This document shows, in pieces, positions 54,110 through 63,763 of a DNA stretch of 64,000 bases (its first letter is position 1; every line of letters begins with the position of its first letter). The notes under the pieces are model-generated. The model was not told the origin of the DNA, ran no database searches, and saw only the letters and a program-made list of their open reading frames with translations. The stretch lies in assembly GCF_000340215.1 (NCBI RefSeq), contig NW_006921539.1, positions 312,471 to 376,470 of the forward strand, read 5' to 3'. The position numbers and the translations under genes are program-made. Origin of the DNA: Pseudocercospora fijiensis CIRAD86 (taxonomy: Eukaryota > Ascomycota > Dothideomycetes > Mycosphaerellales > Mycosphaerellaceae).

Positions 54110-54138
54110 CCACGACAACAGGACGACCGAACGGGACC
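54110..54138 (-). repeat. Right terminal inverted repeat of the Harbinger element
   Basis: Reverse complement begins GGTCCCGTTCGGTCGTCCTG. Followed directly by TGA, the same three bases as before the left end. Confidence 0.9.
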
Positions 54139-54141
54139 TGA

Positions 54142-55069
54142 GATCAGCAATTCCCGGCGAAACAGGCGACCAGCCGGAGCAGCTCACAGTGGGAATAATG
54201 CATCTCCATATATTCTCCAGACAACAACCACAATCCGGCGTCAGGGTCCGTCACATGTCAATGGAATAATAATGCACAGATGATGGCAGCAGCTGAGGTC
54301 AAGATCAGCGCTCCATTTGGCACGATCTGAGGCATCTGCGCAATTTCCGCGAACTCTATTTCGGAAACGACGACACATTCCAACGCGTGTGATTGGCTGG
54401 TGCTTGGCCTTATCTGGTGCCTGGTCTCTCGCCTTCTTTCGAGCAAGTGTGAGCCGTTTTGAGCATTTCTCTTAGGTACTGAATTGCATGTTTTACGTAC
54501 ACACCTACGCTTCCTGTGCTCTCGCCTGAAATCGAGCGAGATAGGTGAGTCGGGTGCTTGCTGACTGGGCGCTGGGAGCATCTGGAGTCGTGCTGCTATA
54601 TCATATCACCGCACACGACGACTTCCTCGCCTGCCCGTCCTCTTCGCATGAGCGATCCATATTATTGTTTCGAAATCCGCATCTCACGGCCAGTGTCCAT
54701 GACCATCTTCTTCTTCTGAGGCTTGGCTTTCGAGTCGTTGCAATGACCCCGAGAACCCTGGCCTATTTGATATTCATTGCCGCCCTTTGCGGACCTGCGG
54801 AACACGTTTAGGGTGCGCATTTGTCGCAGCTTTCGCGTTGCTCTTGGCTGCCCTGCGTGTTATTCGCCTCGCCTGATAAGCACTTCTATCTCGTGCATTG
54901 CTAACCATCAGGCTTTCGCTTGTCGACTGGCCAATCTGGCACCGCATAGCCACCTGTACCACCCATATCTGCATCCGGAAACAGCCTTCCGCCAAGTGTG
55001 ACCTGGCCTGCCTATCTACATCTTCACCTATCGCGCTGCGCCAATCTTTCCGCCTCCTGGACCGCCACA
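54142..55069. other. Intergenic and 5' region of the Zn2Cys6 regulator gene
   Basis: No supported gene. The region just upstream of 55,070 is pyrimidine-rich, consistent with a long leader. Upstream in-frame ATG at 54,998 is less likely as a start. Confidence 0.4.
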
Positions 55070-57157
55070 ATGGCAACAGCAATGGCAGTGCCCTCGCTGG
55101 CCCCACGACCTTCACCCCGTCCCACGGCAGCTTGGTCGCCTCCGAAGCACGTTGGCGAAGGGAAAGAAAATCGACCTGCCTTGAAACTGCTCCAACCAAG
55201 CTCATCGTCTCAAGCCCGTTCAAAAAGAGAGCGCCCCTGTGATGCTTGCAGGCGACGTAAATCCAAGTGCGTTCTTCAGGAAGGTCGTCGTTGCGTCCTC
55301 TGCGAGTTTCACAAGCAAGAATGCACGTTTGTGGAGAACGCACAACCAAGGAAGCGCAAGGCGCATGATGCATCGAAAGCCGATCATGCAATGAAGAAAA
55401 GTTCACCCTCCTCCCCCTCCCACCAGCTTCCGGTCTTCACTCCTCCCACTCCGGCTGCTGCTCCACCAAAGCCAATCTCAGTCGAACGCCAGCCGACGCC
55501 GTCAGCTGGCCAGCCCTCGATGAGGAAGCCTTTTGTTGTTGACGAGTCGCTGAGCTTGCAGCGGCATCGACATTGCAAGTACCTTGGTCAGACGACCGCC
55601 CTGGATGCTCGCCTTATTGGCCTAGGCTCGTTCAACGAGAAGAACGAGACCGAATCCCAGCTTGGTAGTCTTCGTCAGGTCAGCAGGACCGAGTACTTCA
55701 GCACCCAGGATGATGCTGATGTCTCGGTCCCTGACGATGAGTCACGTGCTCTGGCCGATGTCGAGCAGGTCATTGGCTCCCATGGTCCAGCCTTGATCGA
55801 TATATATTTCCGCAATGTCCAACCAAGCTATCCCATCATACAGAAGCACGCCTTTCTTGATCGATATCAGCATGGCGATCGACAATTCAATCCTCCATTG
55901 CTGGCTGCCATGTACATGCTGGCAATGAGATGGTGGGATCAAGATCCTGCCGTCTCTTCACATCCGAAACCAGATCTAGCCAGACTGGAGTCTATCGCCA
56001 TCTCAAGTCTTACAGCTGCGATGCATCGACCGAAAATGTCTGCTGTCCAAGCTGGCCTGCTACTTCTGCAGAGAGCCAAGTCAAGTACGTGGACATTGAC
56101 AGTTCAACTAGTTGCGCTAGGTCAGGATATCGGCCTGCATCTCGACTGCTCAGACTGGTCCATACCTCTTTGGGAGAAAAAGCTTCGAAAACGACTTGCT
56201 TGGGCGCTGTACATGCAGGACAAATGGAGCGCATTGATGCACGGCCGACCATCCCACATCAATGCATCAGACTGGAACGTCCCCATCCCAACCGACGACG
56301 ACTTTGACGAAACAATCCACCCTCTCCCAACCCCCAACGAAGACACCGACTCCCAAGCATCAAGAGGCCGCACGGTCTTCATACAAATGATCTCCCTAAC
56401 CTCAATCATGTCCGAAGTCTGCACAACATTCTACAGCGAATCCGCCAAAACCGAACTCTCCCGCGCCGGCCAATACGCAACCCAACTCGCCCTGGCCCGC
56501 GCCAAACCCGTGCAAATCAAACTCAGAGACTGGTTCACCAAGCTCCCCGAAACCTGCAAAATCGACAACTTCACCCCCTCCCACCTCGCCCCGCAAGGCT
56601 ACCTGCACCTGGCCTACTTCGCCACAGAAATCAGCATCCACCGCCGCATCGTGCAGTCCCTCGACCCGGCCACCACAAACCCGTACATGCTGTACATATG
56701 CCGCTCGGCGGCGAAGACGCGTTTAATCTCCGCGCTCGACTTTGTGAATCGCCTGAAACCCGAACATCTCGATGCGTTTTGGTATTTCGCTTCGACGGCG
56801 AATTTCTCGCTGATTGCGACGTTTGGGGCCTTGCTGATGGCGACGAGTCCCGGGAAGGAGGAGGCGAAATTTTATGCGTGTCGCTTGAATGAGTTTCGCT
56901 GGACGTTGACGGTGAGTTGTAAGAAGGCGAAGTGGATTTCGGGGGCGTTGGAGAATTTGGGGGCGTTGAGGTTTCTGTTGAGGGGCGTGGAGGGGAGGCC
57001 TTCTTTGATGATGGGGGTTGAGGAGGGGGATGGAGGAGGGGTGGTGGGTGGTACGTGTAATGGGGTTGAGGGGGGTGGGATGGAGGTTGAGGTTGAGGGG
57101 TGGGGTGAGGAGGAGCAGATGAATGGGAATATGCATGGGGTGACCATGAGTGTTTGA
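55070..57157 (+). CDS. Zn2Cys6 transcription factor, Dal81/TamA-like
   Basis: From the Met at 55,070 (ACAATGGC context) the protein has 695 residues in one exon. The binuclear zinc cluster has Cys at 57, 60, 67, 75, 78 and 85 (C-x2-C-x6-C-x7-C-x2-C-x6-C), followed by basic PRKRKAH. The middle is the fungal transcription factor domain: IDIYFRNVQPSYPIIQKHAFLD, LLAAMYMLAMRWW, and LGQDIGLHLDCSDWSIPLWEKKLRKRLAWALYMQDKW with GRPSHI. The last part resembles Dal81 (yeast) and TamA (Aspergillus), positive regulators of nitrogen-source and amino acid utilisation genes, but I assign this only by remembered landmarks. The C-terminal tail is Gly/Glu/Val-rich and encoded by a G-rich stretch (56,940-57,150). 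Confidence 0.72.
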   Translation: MATAMAVPSLAPRPSPRPTAAWSPPKHVGEGKENRPALKLLQPSSSSQARSKRERPCDACRRRKSKCVLQEGRRCVLCEFHKQECTFVENAQPRKRKAHDASKADHAMKKSSPSSPSHQLPVFTPPTPAAAPPKPISVERQPTPSAGQPSMRKPFVVDESLSLQRHRHCKYLGQTTALDARLIGLGSFNEKNETESQLGSLRQVSRTEYFSTQDDADVSVPDDESRALADVEQVIGSHGPALIDIYFRNVQPSYPIIQKHAFLDRYQHGDRQFNPPLLAAMYMLAMRWWDQDPAVSSHPKPDLARLESIAISSLTAAMHRPKMSAVQAGLLLLQRAKSSTWTLTVQLVALGQDIGLHLDCSDWSIPLWEKKLRKRLAWALYMQDKWSALMHGRPSHINASDWNVPIPTDDDFDETIHPLPTPNEDTDSQASRGRTVFIQMISLTSIMSEVCTTFYSESAKTELSRAGQYATQLALARAKPVQIKLRDWFTKLPETCKIDNFTPSHLAPQGYLHLAYFATEISIHRRIVQSLDPATTNPYMLYICRSAAKTRLISALDFVNRLKPEHLDAFWYFASTANFSLIATFGALLMATSPGKEEAKFYACRLNEFRWTLTVSCKKAKWISGALENLGALRFLLRGVEGRPSLMMGVEEGDGGGVVGGTCNGVEGGGMEVEVEGWGEEEQMNGNMHGVTMSV

Positions 57158-57227
57158 TTTAATGATGTTTATGATCACGGATAGAATTCTGGGATATGAT
57201 AGATGATAGATGTTGGGAGGTTTGGAT

Positions 57228-57270
57228 GGACAGGACATAGTAGGACAGGACATAGTAGGACAGGACATAG
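57228..57270. repeat. 15-bp tandem repeat, nearly three copies
   Basis: Unit GGACAGGACATAGTA at 57,228-57,242 and 57,243-57,257, with a partial third to 57,270. It lies between the 3' ends of the regulator gene and the quinone reductase gene. Confidence 0.88.
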
Positions 57271-57401
57271 CCAGGATACCACCGCAGCGGAGCAAGGCAT
57301 GCTTGCATGCATTTCTTTCGCCTCGAGTTAGGAGAGGAATACAAAGATAATCAATTCGTGAATTATGTGGTATCTCGTAACGACATCTTCTTCTTCTTCT
57401 T

Positions 57402-57587
57402 CTAAGCAACCGTGCATTTGAAAGGCAAGCCGCAAGGTCCCTTGCTACTCTCATCCTTGCCATTTTGTGCTTGAGGCGCAGAGGAACTTGTTGTCGGCTT
57501 CTTACTATCCACCGCCGTTGCTGTTGTAGTTCCATTTTCTTGTCCACCACTCGCTGCGCCTTGTGTTTCTTTCTTACTGCCATCTAG
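57402..57587 (-). other. Candidate stop-codon read-through extension, 61 codons, ending CTVA
   Basis: Directly after the TGA stop (57,588-57,590) of the quinone reductase gene the same frame is open for 61 codons and ends at TAG (57,402-57,404). The stop context is GCG TGA CTA GAT; UGA-CUA is the best documented leaky-stop context in animals and fungi. The predicted extension is hydrophilic and low complexity (LDGSKKETQGA ... VDSKKP), then has GPCGLPFKCTVA at its end. A terminal C-T-V-A fits a CaaX prenylation signal. A 15-base or 85-base pseudo-intron could also remove the stop, but neither has a branch site and the first is too short to splice. Confidence 0.55.
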
Positions 57588-58341
57588 TCACGCGAAGTTG
57601 ACCTTAGCGACAGCCTCATAGAAAGCCTTGCCTTGAGCAGTAGCGAGCTCAAGCTCCTTCTTCGAGGGCTGACGAGAGCCGTCAGAAGCAGAAAAGGTTC
57701 CTGCTCCCCAAGGGCTACCGCCACGCACTTCTGAAAGGTCGGCTTGGAGCGCGAAGGTGGTTTTGTAGCCGAGGGGCACGAAGATGAAGCCGTGGTGAGT
57801 GAGGGTGCTCATGGCGTTCAAAGCTGTGGATTCCTGCCCTCCACCTAGAGTCGCGGTCGAGACGAAGAGACCCGCGTACTTGCCTGAACTTGAACGTCAG
57901 CCAAAAATCTTCCCCTAGAGATCAGGGGCGTGCTCTTCTCAAAGTCTCGTTCTTACCCCAAAAGGCTCCACTCTGCCATTGACCTCCAGTCGAGTCCCAG
58001 AAAGCTTTCCATTGAGCCGGGAAATTTCCGTATCGGGTGGGGATTCCGAAGAGGAAAGCATCGTACTGCTCGAGCTGGGATGGACTCTCGAGGGTTGGGA
58101 TCTTGCTGTCCTTCTCTGGAGCGTACATTTTGGTCAAGACTTCTTGTGGGAGAGTCTCTGGCACACGGTACAAGTCGACAGTGCCGCCAGCGGCCTTGAT
58201 GCCCTCGGCCTCGGCCTCAGCGAGCTGTTGGACGTGGCCCCAGGTGGAGTACTGGTGGCGGTTGTCAGCATACGCATTATTGAGGTCTGCAGAGCTATGA
58301 GGATGGATACTCACAAAGACGATAGCGATTTTCGGTGCCAT
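57588..58341 (-). CDS. PST2: Flavodoxin-like NAD(P)H:quinone reductase (Pst2 / Alt a 7 family)
   Basis: There are three exons, 58,315-58,341, 57,957-58,251 and 57,588-57,883, with introns of 63 and 73 bp, giving 205 residues. The first join gives [16 protein letters not shown], the FMN-binding strand and phosphate-binding loop. The second joins [13 protein letters not shown]. The body shows [31 protein letters not shown] and [20 protein letters not shown], which are hallmarks of WrbA/Pst2 proteins and of the fungal allergens Alt a 7 and Cla h 7. These FMN enzymes reduce quinones by two electrons and protect against oxidative stress, and their yeast relatives sit at eisosomes or membranes. The stop is TGA followed by CTA and an open extension, listed separately. 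Confidence 0.92.
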
Positions 58342-59131
58342 GGTTGCTGCTGGGTGGGATGAATTGAGGTAGGAGAATCGACGAGATGGACACTGAAGAG
58401 ATCGTGCGGAGTTGCTTACCTACTTATTTCTCCTTGCATTTGCATTTCCTGGCCATCATGATCCCATCTCACATGGCTGGAAGCTTCCTTGCCAATGCCG
58501 ATCTGGCATTGAGCCCGGTATCCACCTTGCCCACTAGTTCTAATTGAAGTAAATTATCTTCATTTTTTTGGTCTTCTGGGAATGGTCGGACACCGAAATG
58601 GTTGCTAAAAAGCGAGGCCGATGTTCAATCCCGACCAATTTTGGATCTCGCTCTTTCTTTTTGCTTCGTCATCATCTTGTCGATTGAGCCTGGAGTCAGG
58701 GTCGGTGGCATTTTGCTGACATCGCAACCGCGCGGCGAAGTCGTATTGTAGGCGGAATTGCTGCGTCCCTTGTGGCTCTCCGTATCTGTCTTGCTTCCCT
58801 TCTCCACGGCAGAGCTGACTCTACTAATCTATATCGGTAGACCCGAGGCTGTTCAGATGGTGAAGACGGTCATAGATACGAGCTCGTAAGCGGGGCGATG
58901 GAGGTAGGATAGGATAGGATAGTTGGGATGTTACTGTAGGTTGGCGCCAAGCCGTGCCTGAGGATCAGACCCTGGCTTCACCAGAGCCGATAACATGCCT
59001 CTCACATATGGCCTAACAATTGCGAATTCAGCGCCCCAGGCGTAGAACGGAGTTCTCCCCTTGGTACGGGCTGAAGGGTTGCTGAATATCTACAACCGCA
59101 ATCAGCCGGAGACACCGTCACACGCGCGATC
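58342..59131. promoter_or_regulatory. Divergent promoter region of the reductase and GPATCH11 genes
   Basis: No gene is supported. Both flanking genes start away from this 790-bp stretch. A repeat of AGGATAGGATAGGATAG type sits near 58,910. A short minus-strand ORF at 58,625-58,807 is probably chance. Confidence 0.4.
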
Positions 59132-60058
59132 ATGGCCGGCGATGAGGAAGAAGATGACTACCTCTCGATGACCTTCGACAACGCGCCTGCAAAGAAGGAG
59201 ACGTCGTTGCAACGGACAGCGCGCCTGAAGAAGGAGGCTGCTGAGCGCGGCAAGGTAAAATCGAAAGCCGAGCGCAAAGAAGAGGACAGGCAGCGGCTCG
59301 AGAATGCTCTTGCTACTGAAATAGACAGCTCCAACAAAGGAGCTCAAATGATGGCCAAAATGGGTTTCAAAGGCGGTGCGCTCGGCAAGACCGCAGACGC
59401 AAGAACCCGGCCGATCGAGGTAAATATCAAAGAAGACCGCGGTGGAATCGGCATGGAGAGCGATAAAAAGCGCAAGCTTCGAGAGGCGGCTGAAGCTCTG
59501 GGCGTTCAAGAGAAGAAGATCAAGCTTGATGCGGATGACTACCGAGAGCGAAATCGGCTGGAAGCAGAGGAGAAGCGCAAGGAGGGACAGTGGTGGTCAG
59601 CAATGCGGATACTTGAGGGCTTTGAGACGGACGCGAAGCCTGAGGGCGAATTGTCTACATCTGAAGCCGGGAAGGCAGGCGCAGCGCCGAGTAATGACAG
59701 GAAGAATGCGCCATTGTCGTCCATCACACTCTTCTGGCGGCCTCTCGCAAAGTCTAGGCTGGAGAAAGAACGCGAGCGCCGCATGCGCTACGATCTTGAC
59801 CAAAGCTTGTCGCGGAGGGATGATTATACCGAAGAGGACGAGGACGACAATTTGGCGTTCGGCACAGAGGTTGAAGAGGATATTGATGAAGAGGATGCTG
59901 ATCTTGACGAGTATGAAGCGTTGCCTATAGCGCAGCGGCTGGACAAGATATTGAAGCATCTCCGGGAGAAGTACAACTACTGCTTCTGGTGCAAGTATCG
60001 GTATGCAGATCAGAGCATGGAGGACTGTCCTGGATTGACAGAGGACGAGCATGGATAG
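59132..60058 (+). CDS. G-patch domain protein, GPATCH11-like
   Basis: The protein has 308 residues in one exon. After an acidic start, the G-patch (about residues 70-107) reads GAQMMAKMGFKGGALGKTAD and ends in EDRGGIG, the usual glycine pattern. A long helical, charged middle follows (KKRKLREAAEALGVQEKKI). The C-terminal DUF4187 module is clear: LREKYNYCFWCKYRYADQSM followed by EDCPGL, the mark of GPATCH11 (coiled-coil domain protein 75). G-patch proteins activate DEAH RNA helicases in splicing and ribosome assembly; the partner here is not known. The start context (GATCATGGCC) is good. It is followed by ORC3 on the same strand, with 180 bp between stop and start. Confidence 0.88.
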   Translation: MAGDEEEDDYLSMTFDNAPAKKETSLQRTARLKKEAAERGKVKSKAERKEEDRQRLENALATEIDSSNKGAQMMAKMGFKGGALGKTADARTRPIEVNIKEDRGGIGMESDKKRKLREAAEALGVQEKKIKLDADDYRERNRLEAEEKRKEGQWWSAMRILEGFETDAKPEGELSTSEAGKAGAAPSNDRKNAPLSSITLFWRPLAKSRLEKERERRMRYDLDQSLSRRDDYTEEDEDDNLAFGTEVEEDIDEEDADLDEYEALPIAQRLDKILKHLREKYNYCFWCKYRYADQSMEDCPGLTEDEHG

Positions 60059-60238
60059 TCATGTAGAATAACATCAAAGCACATCGCTGTCCTCCCGTCT
60101 GCGCAATGCATTTTGAACTTGACGGACTTTTGGTCCTCCGTAGGGCATGTCTTGGCAGTTGCGCGTCTCGCGTCTAGCGTCTCTCCGACCTCTCACTCTA
60201 TCCTTCTAGATGTCTACACTGGAGCGCACCAACACATA

Positions 60239-62236
60239 ATGGAGTACGAAAAATGCTATGTTTTTCAACCTGATGCTGATCGGCCGGCGAAACGTCGAAA
60301 GACCCGTGATCGAGGACTCCAAGCCTCCTGGCAATCGCGAAGGACCGCATATAGGAATACGTGGTACTCGCAGCAGAAGCGTATCGACGCGAAGCTTGAC
60401 GTGATCAATGCTGCCACCGTAGCGGAAATCGCTCAATTTCTTGACGACAGTGAGGAATCTACGCGACCAGAAAAAATTCCGACGGTTCTGGTTGTGGCTG
60501 GTGCAAACTCGGCATTGACATCCTCCATCGTCACCCAAGTTTCTGTGCAACCTGGGTTCAAAGCGCGCCGGTCGATGGTCTCAATCTCATCAAGTACGGG
60601 CACCAATCTTAAGAACCTGCTCAAGACAATCGTTCAGAAGGCTACTCTGAGGACCATTGATGAAGGCGAGGATGACCTGGAAGAAGGAACGATATCCAGA
60701 AGAGGTACCAAGCTGCTCAATTACGATCTTCAAATCCTTTGCGACTATGTCGAGGAGCGCCAGTTGAAACAAATCGTCATTGCATTCCAGGACACCGAAG
60801 CCTTCGACAATGATCTCCTCTCGGAGCTGATCACGCTGTTGGCGTGTTGGCAAGATCGAATCCCCTTCGCCTTCTTGTTCAACATTGCGACCTCAGTCGA
60901 ATTCCTGCAACAGAGACTGTCGAACGAAGCTGTTGGATGTCTTAATGGACGACTCTTCGATGCTGCCGTATCTATCGACGAGACGGAACAGGTCTTCGAC
61001 GCTCTTACCGCTGCAGACACGGCACTTTGGCTGGGACCGAACCTGATGTCATCAATGCTCGACAGGCAGGGCGACTACATCCAAGGCATTGACAGTCTGA
61101 GAGACTCTGCTCAGTATGCTTATATGAGTCAACACTTTGCCAATGCCACCACGCTGTTCCTCGACTCCGAGCTCACATTTGACGTTGTTCCAAGCGACCA
61201 CTTTAAAGCACTCCGAATATTACCGTCATTCCGTGGATACGCAGAAGAGCTTCTCGAGCAACGAGAAGCCGGTCAGTTACGATGCCTCTTGGATTCCGAC
61301 ATAGCCCTGTTCGACTTCACAAAGCAGAGTGTTGAGGTTGGTCGAACTAAGATCGCGAATGCTTTGATGATATGCCAAGCCATAAGGAACATCCAGAAGC
61401 ATTTGCCGTACACACAAGTCTCCTCAAAGTCAGGCCTATACATCCAGATGATGTCGGCTAAGTTGGCTGGATCACCCCTTCTGCGCTCGCTCTTGCTATC
61501 CGTCAAGAAGCTACCTTCTGACACAGCTTTGAAAGTCATGGCTGCAGTGAGAGAGAGTGCATTGCCAAAGAGTCTTGACAAGGTAGTGCTCGCGTTAGAG
61601 ACTGAGCTCGCGTCACTTGTCGGGAATGACAATGGAGCTCAACAGCAGCCTTTGCGGAGCGAAGATGACGTGAAAAATTCTACCTTACGCACAACAGTGG
61701 TCGCACAGAAAGTCGAGCTCAGCAAGCAAAAGTCTACACTTTCAAAGCAAGATGCTGCATACACGACACTTGTCCGTCGCTTCGCAGATACACTGGAATC
61801 CCATTTCGCGGAGCTTCTCATAAACCCCAGAGAACTACCTATGAACGAAGTCTTCTTGTACGACTTCCGATCACCCTACCGCGAAGTCTTCACACCCAGG
61901 CCTAGACACGCGGTCGAGCGCGCTCTAGCCGCACCACACGACTACCTGGATTGCAAATGCTGCGCACCAGGTGAAGGGGCCGAGGAAGCCACTCTAGCAG
62001 CAACACAGCCCGCGACTGCTGTCTTGTACCAATTGTACCTCGAATCCGGCAACATTATCAACGCAAGCGATCTTTGGCAAGCATTCGAGGCTGTCATTGG
62101 CGACAGTGTGGAGGATGAAGCGGCTGCGATGGCTTTGTTCCAGCGCGCTTTGGCGGAATTGAAGTATCTTGGTCTGGTCAAAGCTACCCGGAAGAAGGCC
62201 GATCATGTCGCTAAGGTTGCTTGGCGAGGTCTGTAG
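60239..62236 (+). CDS. ORC3: Origin recognition complex subunit 3
   Basis: From the Met at 60,239 the protein has 665 residues in one exon, normal for ORC3. The N-terminal part has the basic RPAKRRKTR and YRNTWYSQQKRIDAKLDVIN segments that precede the fold. The diverged AAA+-like core includes PTVLVVAGANSALTSSIVTQ, which lacks a proper Walker A as usual in ORC3, then KQIVIAFQDTEAFDNDLLSEL and IPFAFLFNIATSVEFLQQRL, which are conserved ORC3 strands. ORC3 is a structural subunit of the six-part complex that loads MCM helicases at replication origins. An upstream Met at 60,113 would add 42 residues of unlikely sequence. There is only 180 bp to the preceding gene. Confidence 0.88.
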   Translation: MEYEKCYVFQPDADRPAKRRKTRDRGLQASWQSRRTAYRNTWYSQQKRIDAKLDVINAATVAEIAQFLDDSEESTRPEKIPTVLVVAGANSALTSSIVTQVSVQPGFKARRSMVSISSSTGTNLKNLLKTIVQKATLRTIDEGEDDLEEGTISRRGTKLLNYDLQILCDYVEERQLKQIVIAFQDTEAFDNDLLSELITLLACWQDRIPFAFLFNIATSVEFLQQRLSNEAVGCLNGRLFDAAVSIDETEQVFDALTAADTALWLGPNLMSSMLDRQGDYIQGIDSLRDSAQYAYMSQHFANATTLFLDSELTFDVVPSDHFKALRILPSFRGYAEELLEQREAGQLRCLLDSDIALFDFTKQSVEVGRTKIANALMICQAIRNIQKHLPYTQVSSKSGLYIQMMSAKLAGSPLLRSLLLSVKKLPSDTALKVMAAVRESALPKSLDKVVLALETELASLVGNDNGAQQQPLRSEDDVKNSTLRTTVVAQKVELSKQKSTLSKQDAAYTTLVRRFADTLESHFAELLINPRELPMNEVFLYDFRSPYREVFTPRPRHAVERALAAPHDYLDCKCCAPGEGAEEATLAATQPATAVLYQLYLESGNIINASDLWQAFEAVIGDSVEDEAAAMALFQRALAELKYLGLVKATRKKADHVAKVAWRGL

Positions 62237-62479
62237 TAGACGGCGTGATAGTATCGTCTATTCATGCTATTGCTGAGATATCGAGAATGTTGCTCCTAGT
62301 CAGGAAATATTCTTTACTCAGGTCGTCCTGCTGCTAAGTTTGGATGTCTATTATCTGCCTCCTGACTCCAAAGGCAGCTTCTGGGCCTCCTATCTCGAGG
62401 TATATTTCCCAGGCGAACTGAGCTTCGCATTATTCGCTGGAATTCGAAACTCGATATCGGGGTACTTGCTACTCAGATA
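62237..62479. other. 3' flank of ORC3; no gene seen
   Basis: Short intergenic stretch between convergent genes. Confidence 0.4.
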
Positions 62480-63631
62480 TCATGCATGTGAAGACTGCAC
62501 TTCCATGATCTGCTTTTTCCCGAATCCCGACATCACTGATTTTCCACAGAGTCCACTGTGACTGAGTCCGATACCATATGTTGCAGAATGAACTTCGGCT
62601 TGAAGTTGTCTACCAGCGCACGAAATGAGAGCTCCCAAAGCAAGCATGCTGGGCAGCTGATCCTGTCGATATATAATCCAAAGCGCTATCTCAGATCGTT
62701 TAAAGGCGATCGCCATCAAACCTGCGATGATCAAGATCGCACCTCCAGTCAATCCACCACGATACCTCACCTCACCAGCCGCAGAACTCGACGTCGAAGC
62801 TCCACCACCCGACATCGTCCCCGTCGCTCCCTCACCCATCGTACCATTCGCCGCATCCGGGAAACTAGCAGTCTGATTCGCAGGACCCGTCGCATTACTC
62901 CCCAGCGCGTCACAACTCGTAAAAATTCTTCCCACCCAAGAACTTCCCCACCGTAACAGCATCCCCAAAATGTAACATATGCAACAACTGTCCCGCAGCC
63001 GTCGCATTGGTCGCACAATACACAGCCGTGAAATTTAAACTACTGGCGTTCCCATCACAAACGCTAGTCACTGCCGTTCCGTCGAAAGGGATGTAGAAAC
63101 TTACGTTCCCGGCGGAGGGAACTGTGAGGAGAGCTGTGTTGTGGATTTCATTGTATGGACCCGGGGAAGGAGGTTTGGAGTACTCCAGAATCGTCTCGAT
63201 GACGTGTGCGCCTGCGAGATCGTAGGTGCGTGCTGTTCCGCCTGTGTTGTCGGTGCCGTTTAGCGAGACGGAGTTTTCGGGTGAGCCGGACCAGGTGAGA
63301 TTGCTGTAGTTTCCGATTATGGGGAGGACTTGGTCGTAGGTGTATGGGACGGTGTGTAGTAGACTTCGTCGCGACCTTGGGTGTAGTTGCCTGTGCAGGT
63401 TGTTGGGACGTATGCGCATGAAACAATGCCAAGACACTTCACATGATTACACCGACTTTGATGACCAGGTCCACGGCCACGCTTGCAAGGCTTGTCATCA
63501 AAGCTTGAACGGAGTGTGGGAGAAGTGTGAAGCGTGATCGCCCGGCGGGCGGCGAGGGCGACTCGAGATGCCATTCCATTAGCTGCCGAGAGTGAGCAGC
63601 AAATCGGAGTGGTTGCCGCTGATCTTACCAT
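62480..63631 (-). pseudogene. Glycosylated secreted/membrane protein gene with two frameshifts
   Basis: Three overlapping frames carry consecutive pieces of one protein. The first (63,631 to about 63,350) ends CTGNYTQGRDEVYYTP. The second (to about 62,925) continues VPYTYDQVLPIIGNYSNLTW and ends DAVTVGKFLGGKN. The third (to 62,480) continues FTSCDALGSNATGPANQT and ends in GGAILIIAGLMAIAF, a single membrane segment. Joining needs one missing base near 63,350 and one extra base in the A5 run at 62,921-62,925 (plus strand). Many NxS/T sequons and the membrane segment fit a type I or GPI-like surface protein. The N-terminus is uncertain. The family is not known to me. The lesions may be real or sequence errors. 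Confidence 0.55.
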
Positions 63632-63763
63632 ACCGAAAGTAGAAGGAAGCGGAGTGCGACAGAGTTGAATGGGGGTAACAAGAATGTGTCATTTGGGGTC
63701 GTTCACTTCGAGCGTCTTTCCTTCGCGAAACAATGTCGATTGATGGTATTTTCATTACCTATC

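Larger units (their letters stand above)
50770..54138. mobile_element. PIF/Harbinger DNA transposon with intact transposase
   Basis: The element is 3,369 bp. Its ends carry terminal inverted repeats of about 29 bp starting GGTCCCGTTCGGTCGTCC and differing at one position (G left, T right). A 3-bp target duplication TGA flanks both ends (50,767-50,769 and 54,139-54,141). Three-base duplications are typical of Harbinger elements, usually TWA, so TGA is a variant. Inside are a degraded plus-strand ORF and, facing it, a complete DDE transposase on the minus strand. Subterminal sequences repeat motifs such as CGATAACG/CGTTATCG-like blocks and ACAACCGAACAG. With matching ends and an open transposase, this could be a recent insertion. 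Confidence 0.88.

Noticed and set aside
56723..57583. 286-codon minus-strand ORF
   Set aside because: It spans the end of the regulator gene and the read-through extension in another frame; His/Pro/Leu-rich and featureless.
57527..57595. Intron that would remove the TGA of the quinone reductase gene
   Set aside because: The in-frame options are 15 nt (too short to splice) or about 85 nt without a branch site; neither is as convincing as read-through of TGA CTA, though RNA data could reverse this.
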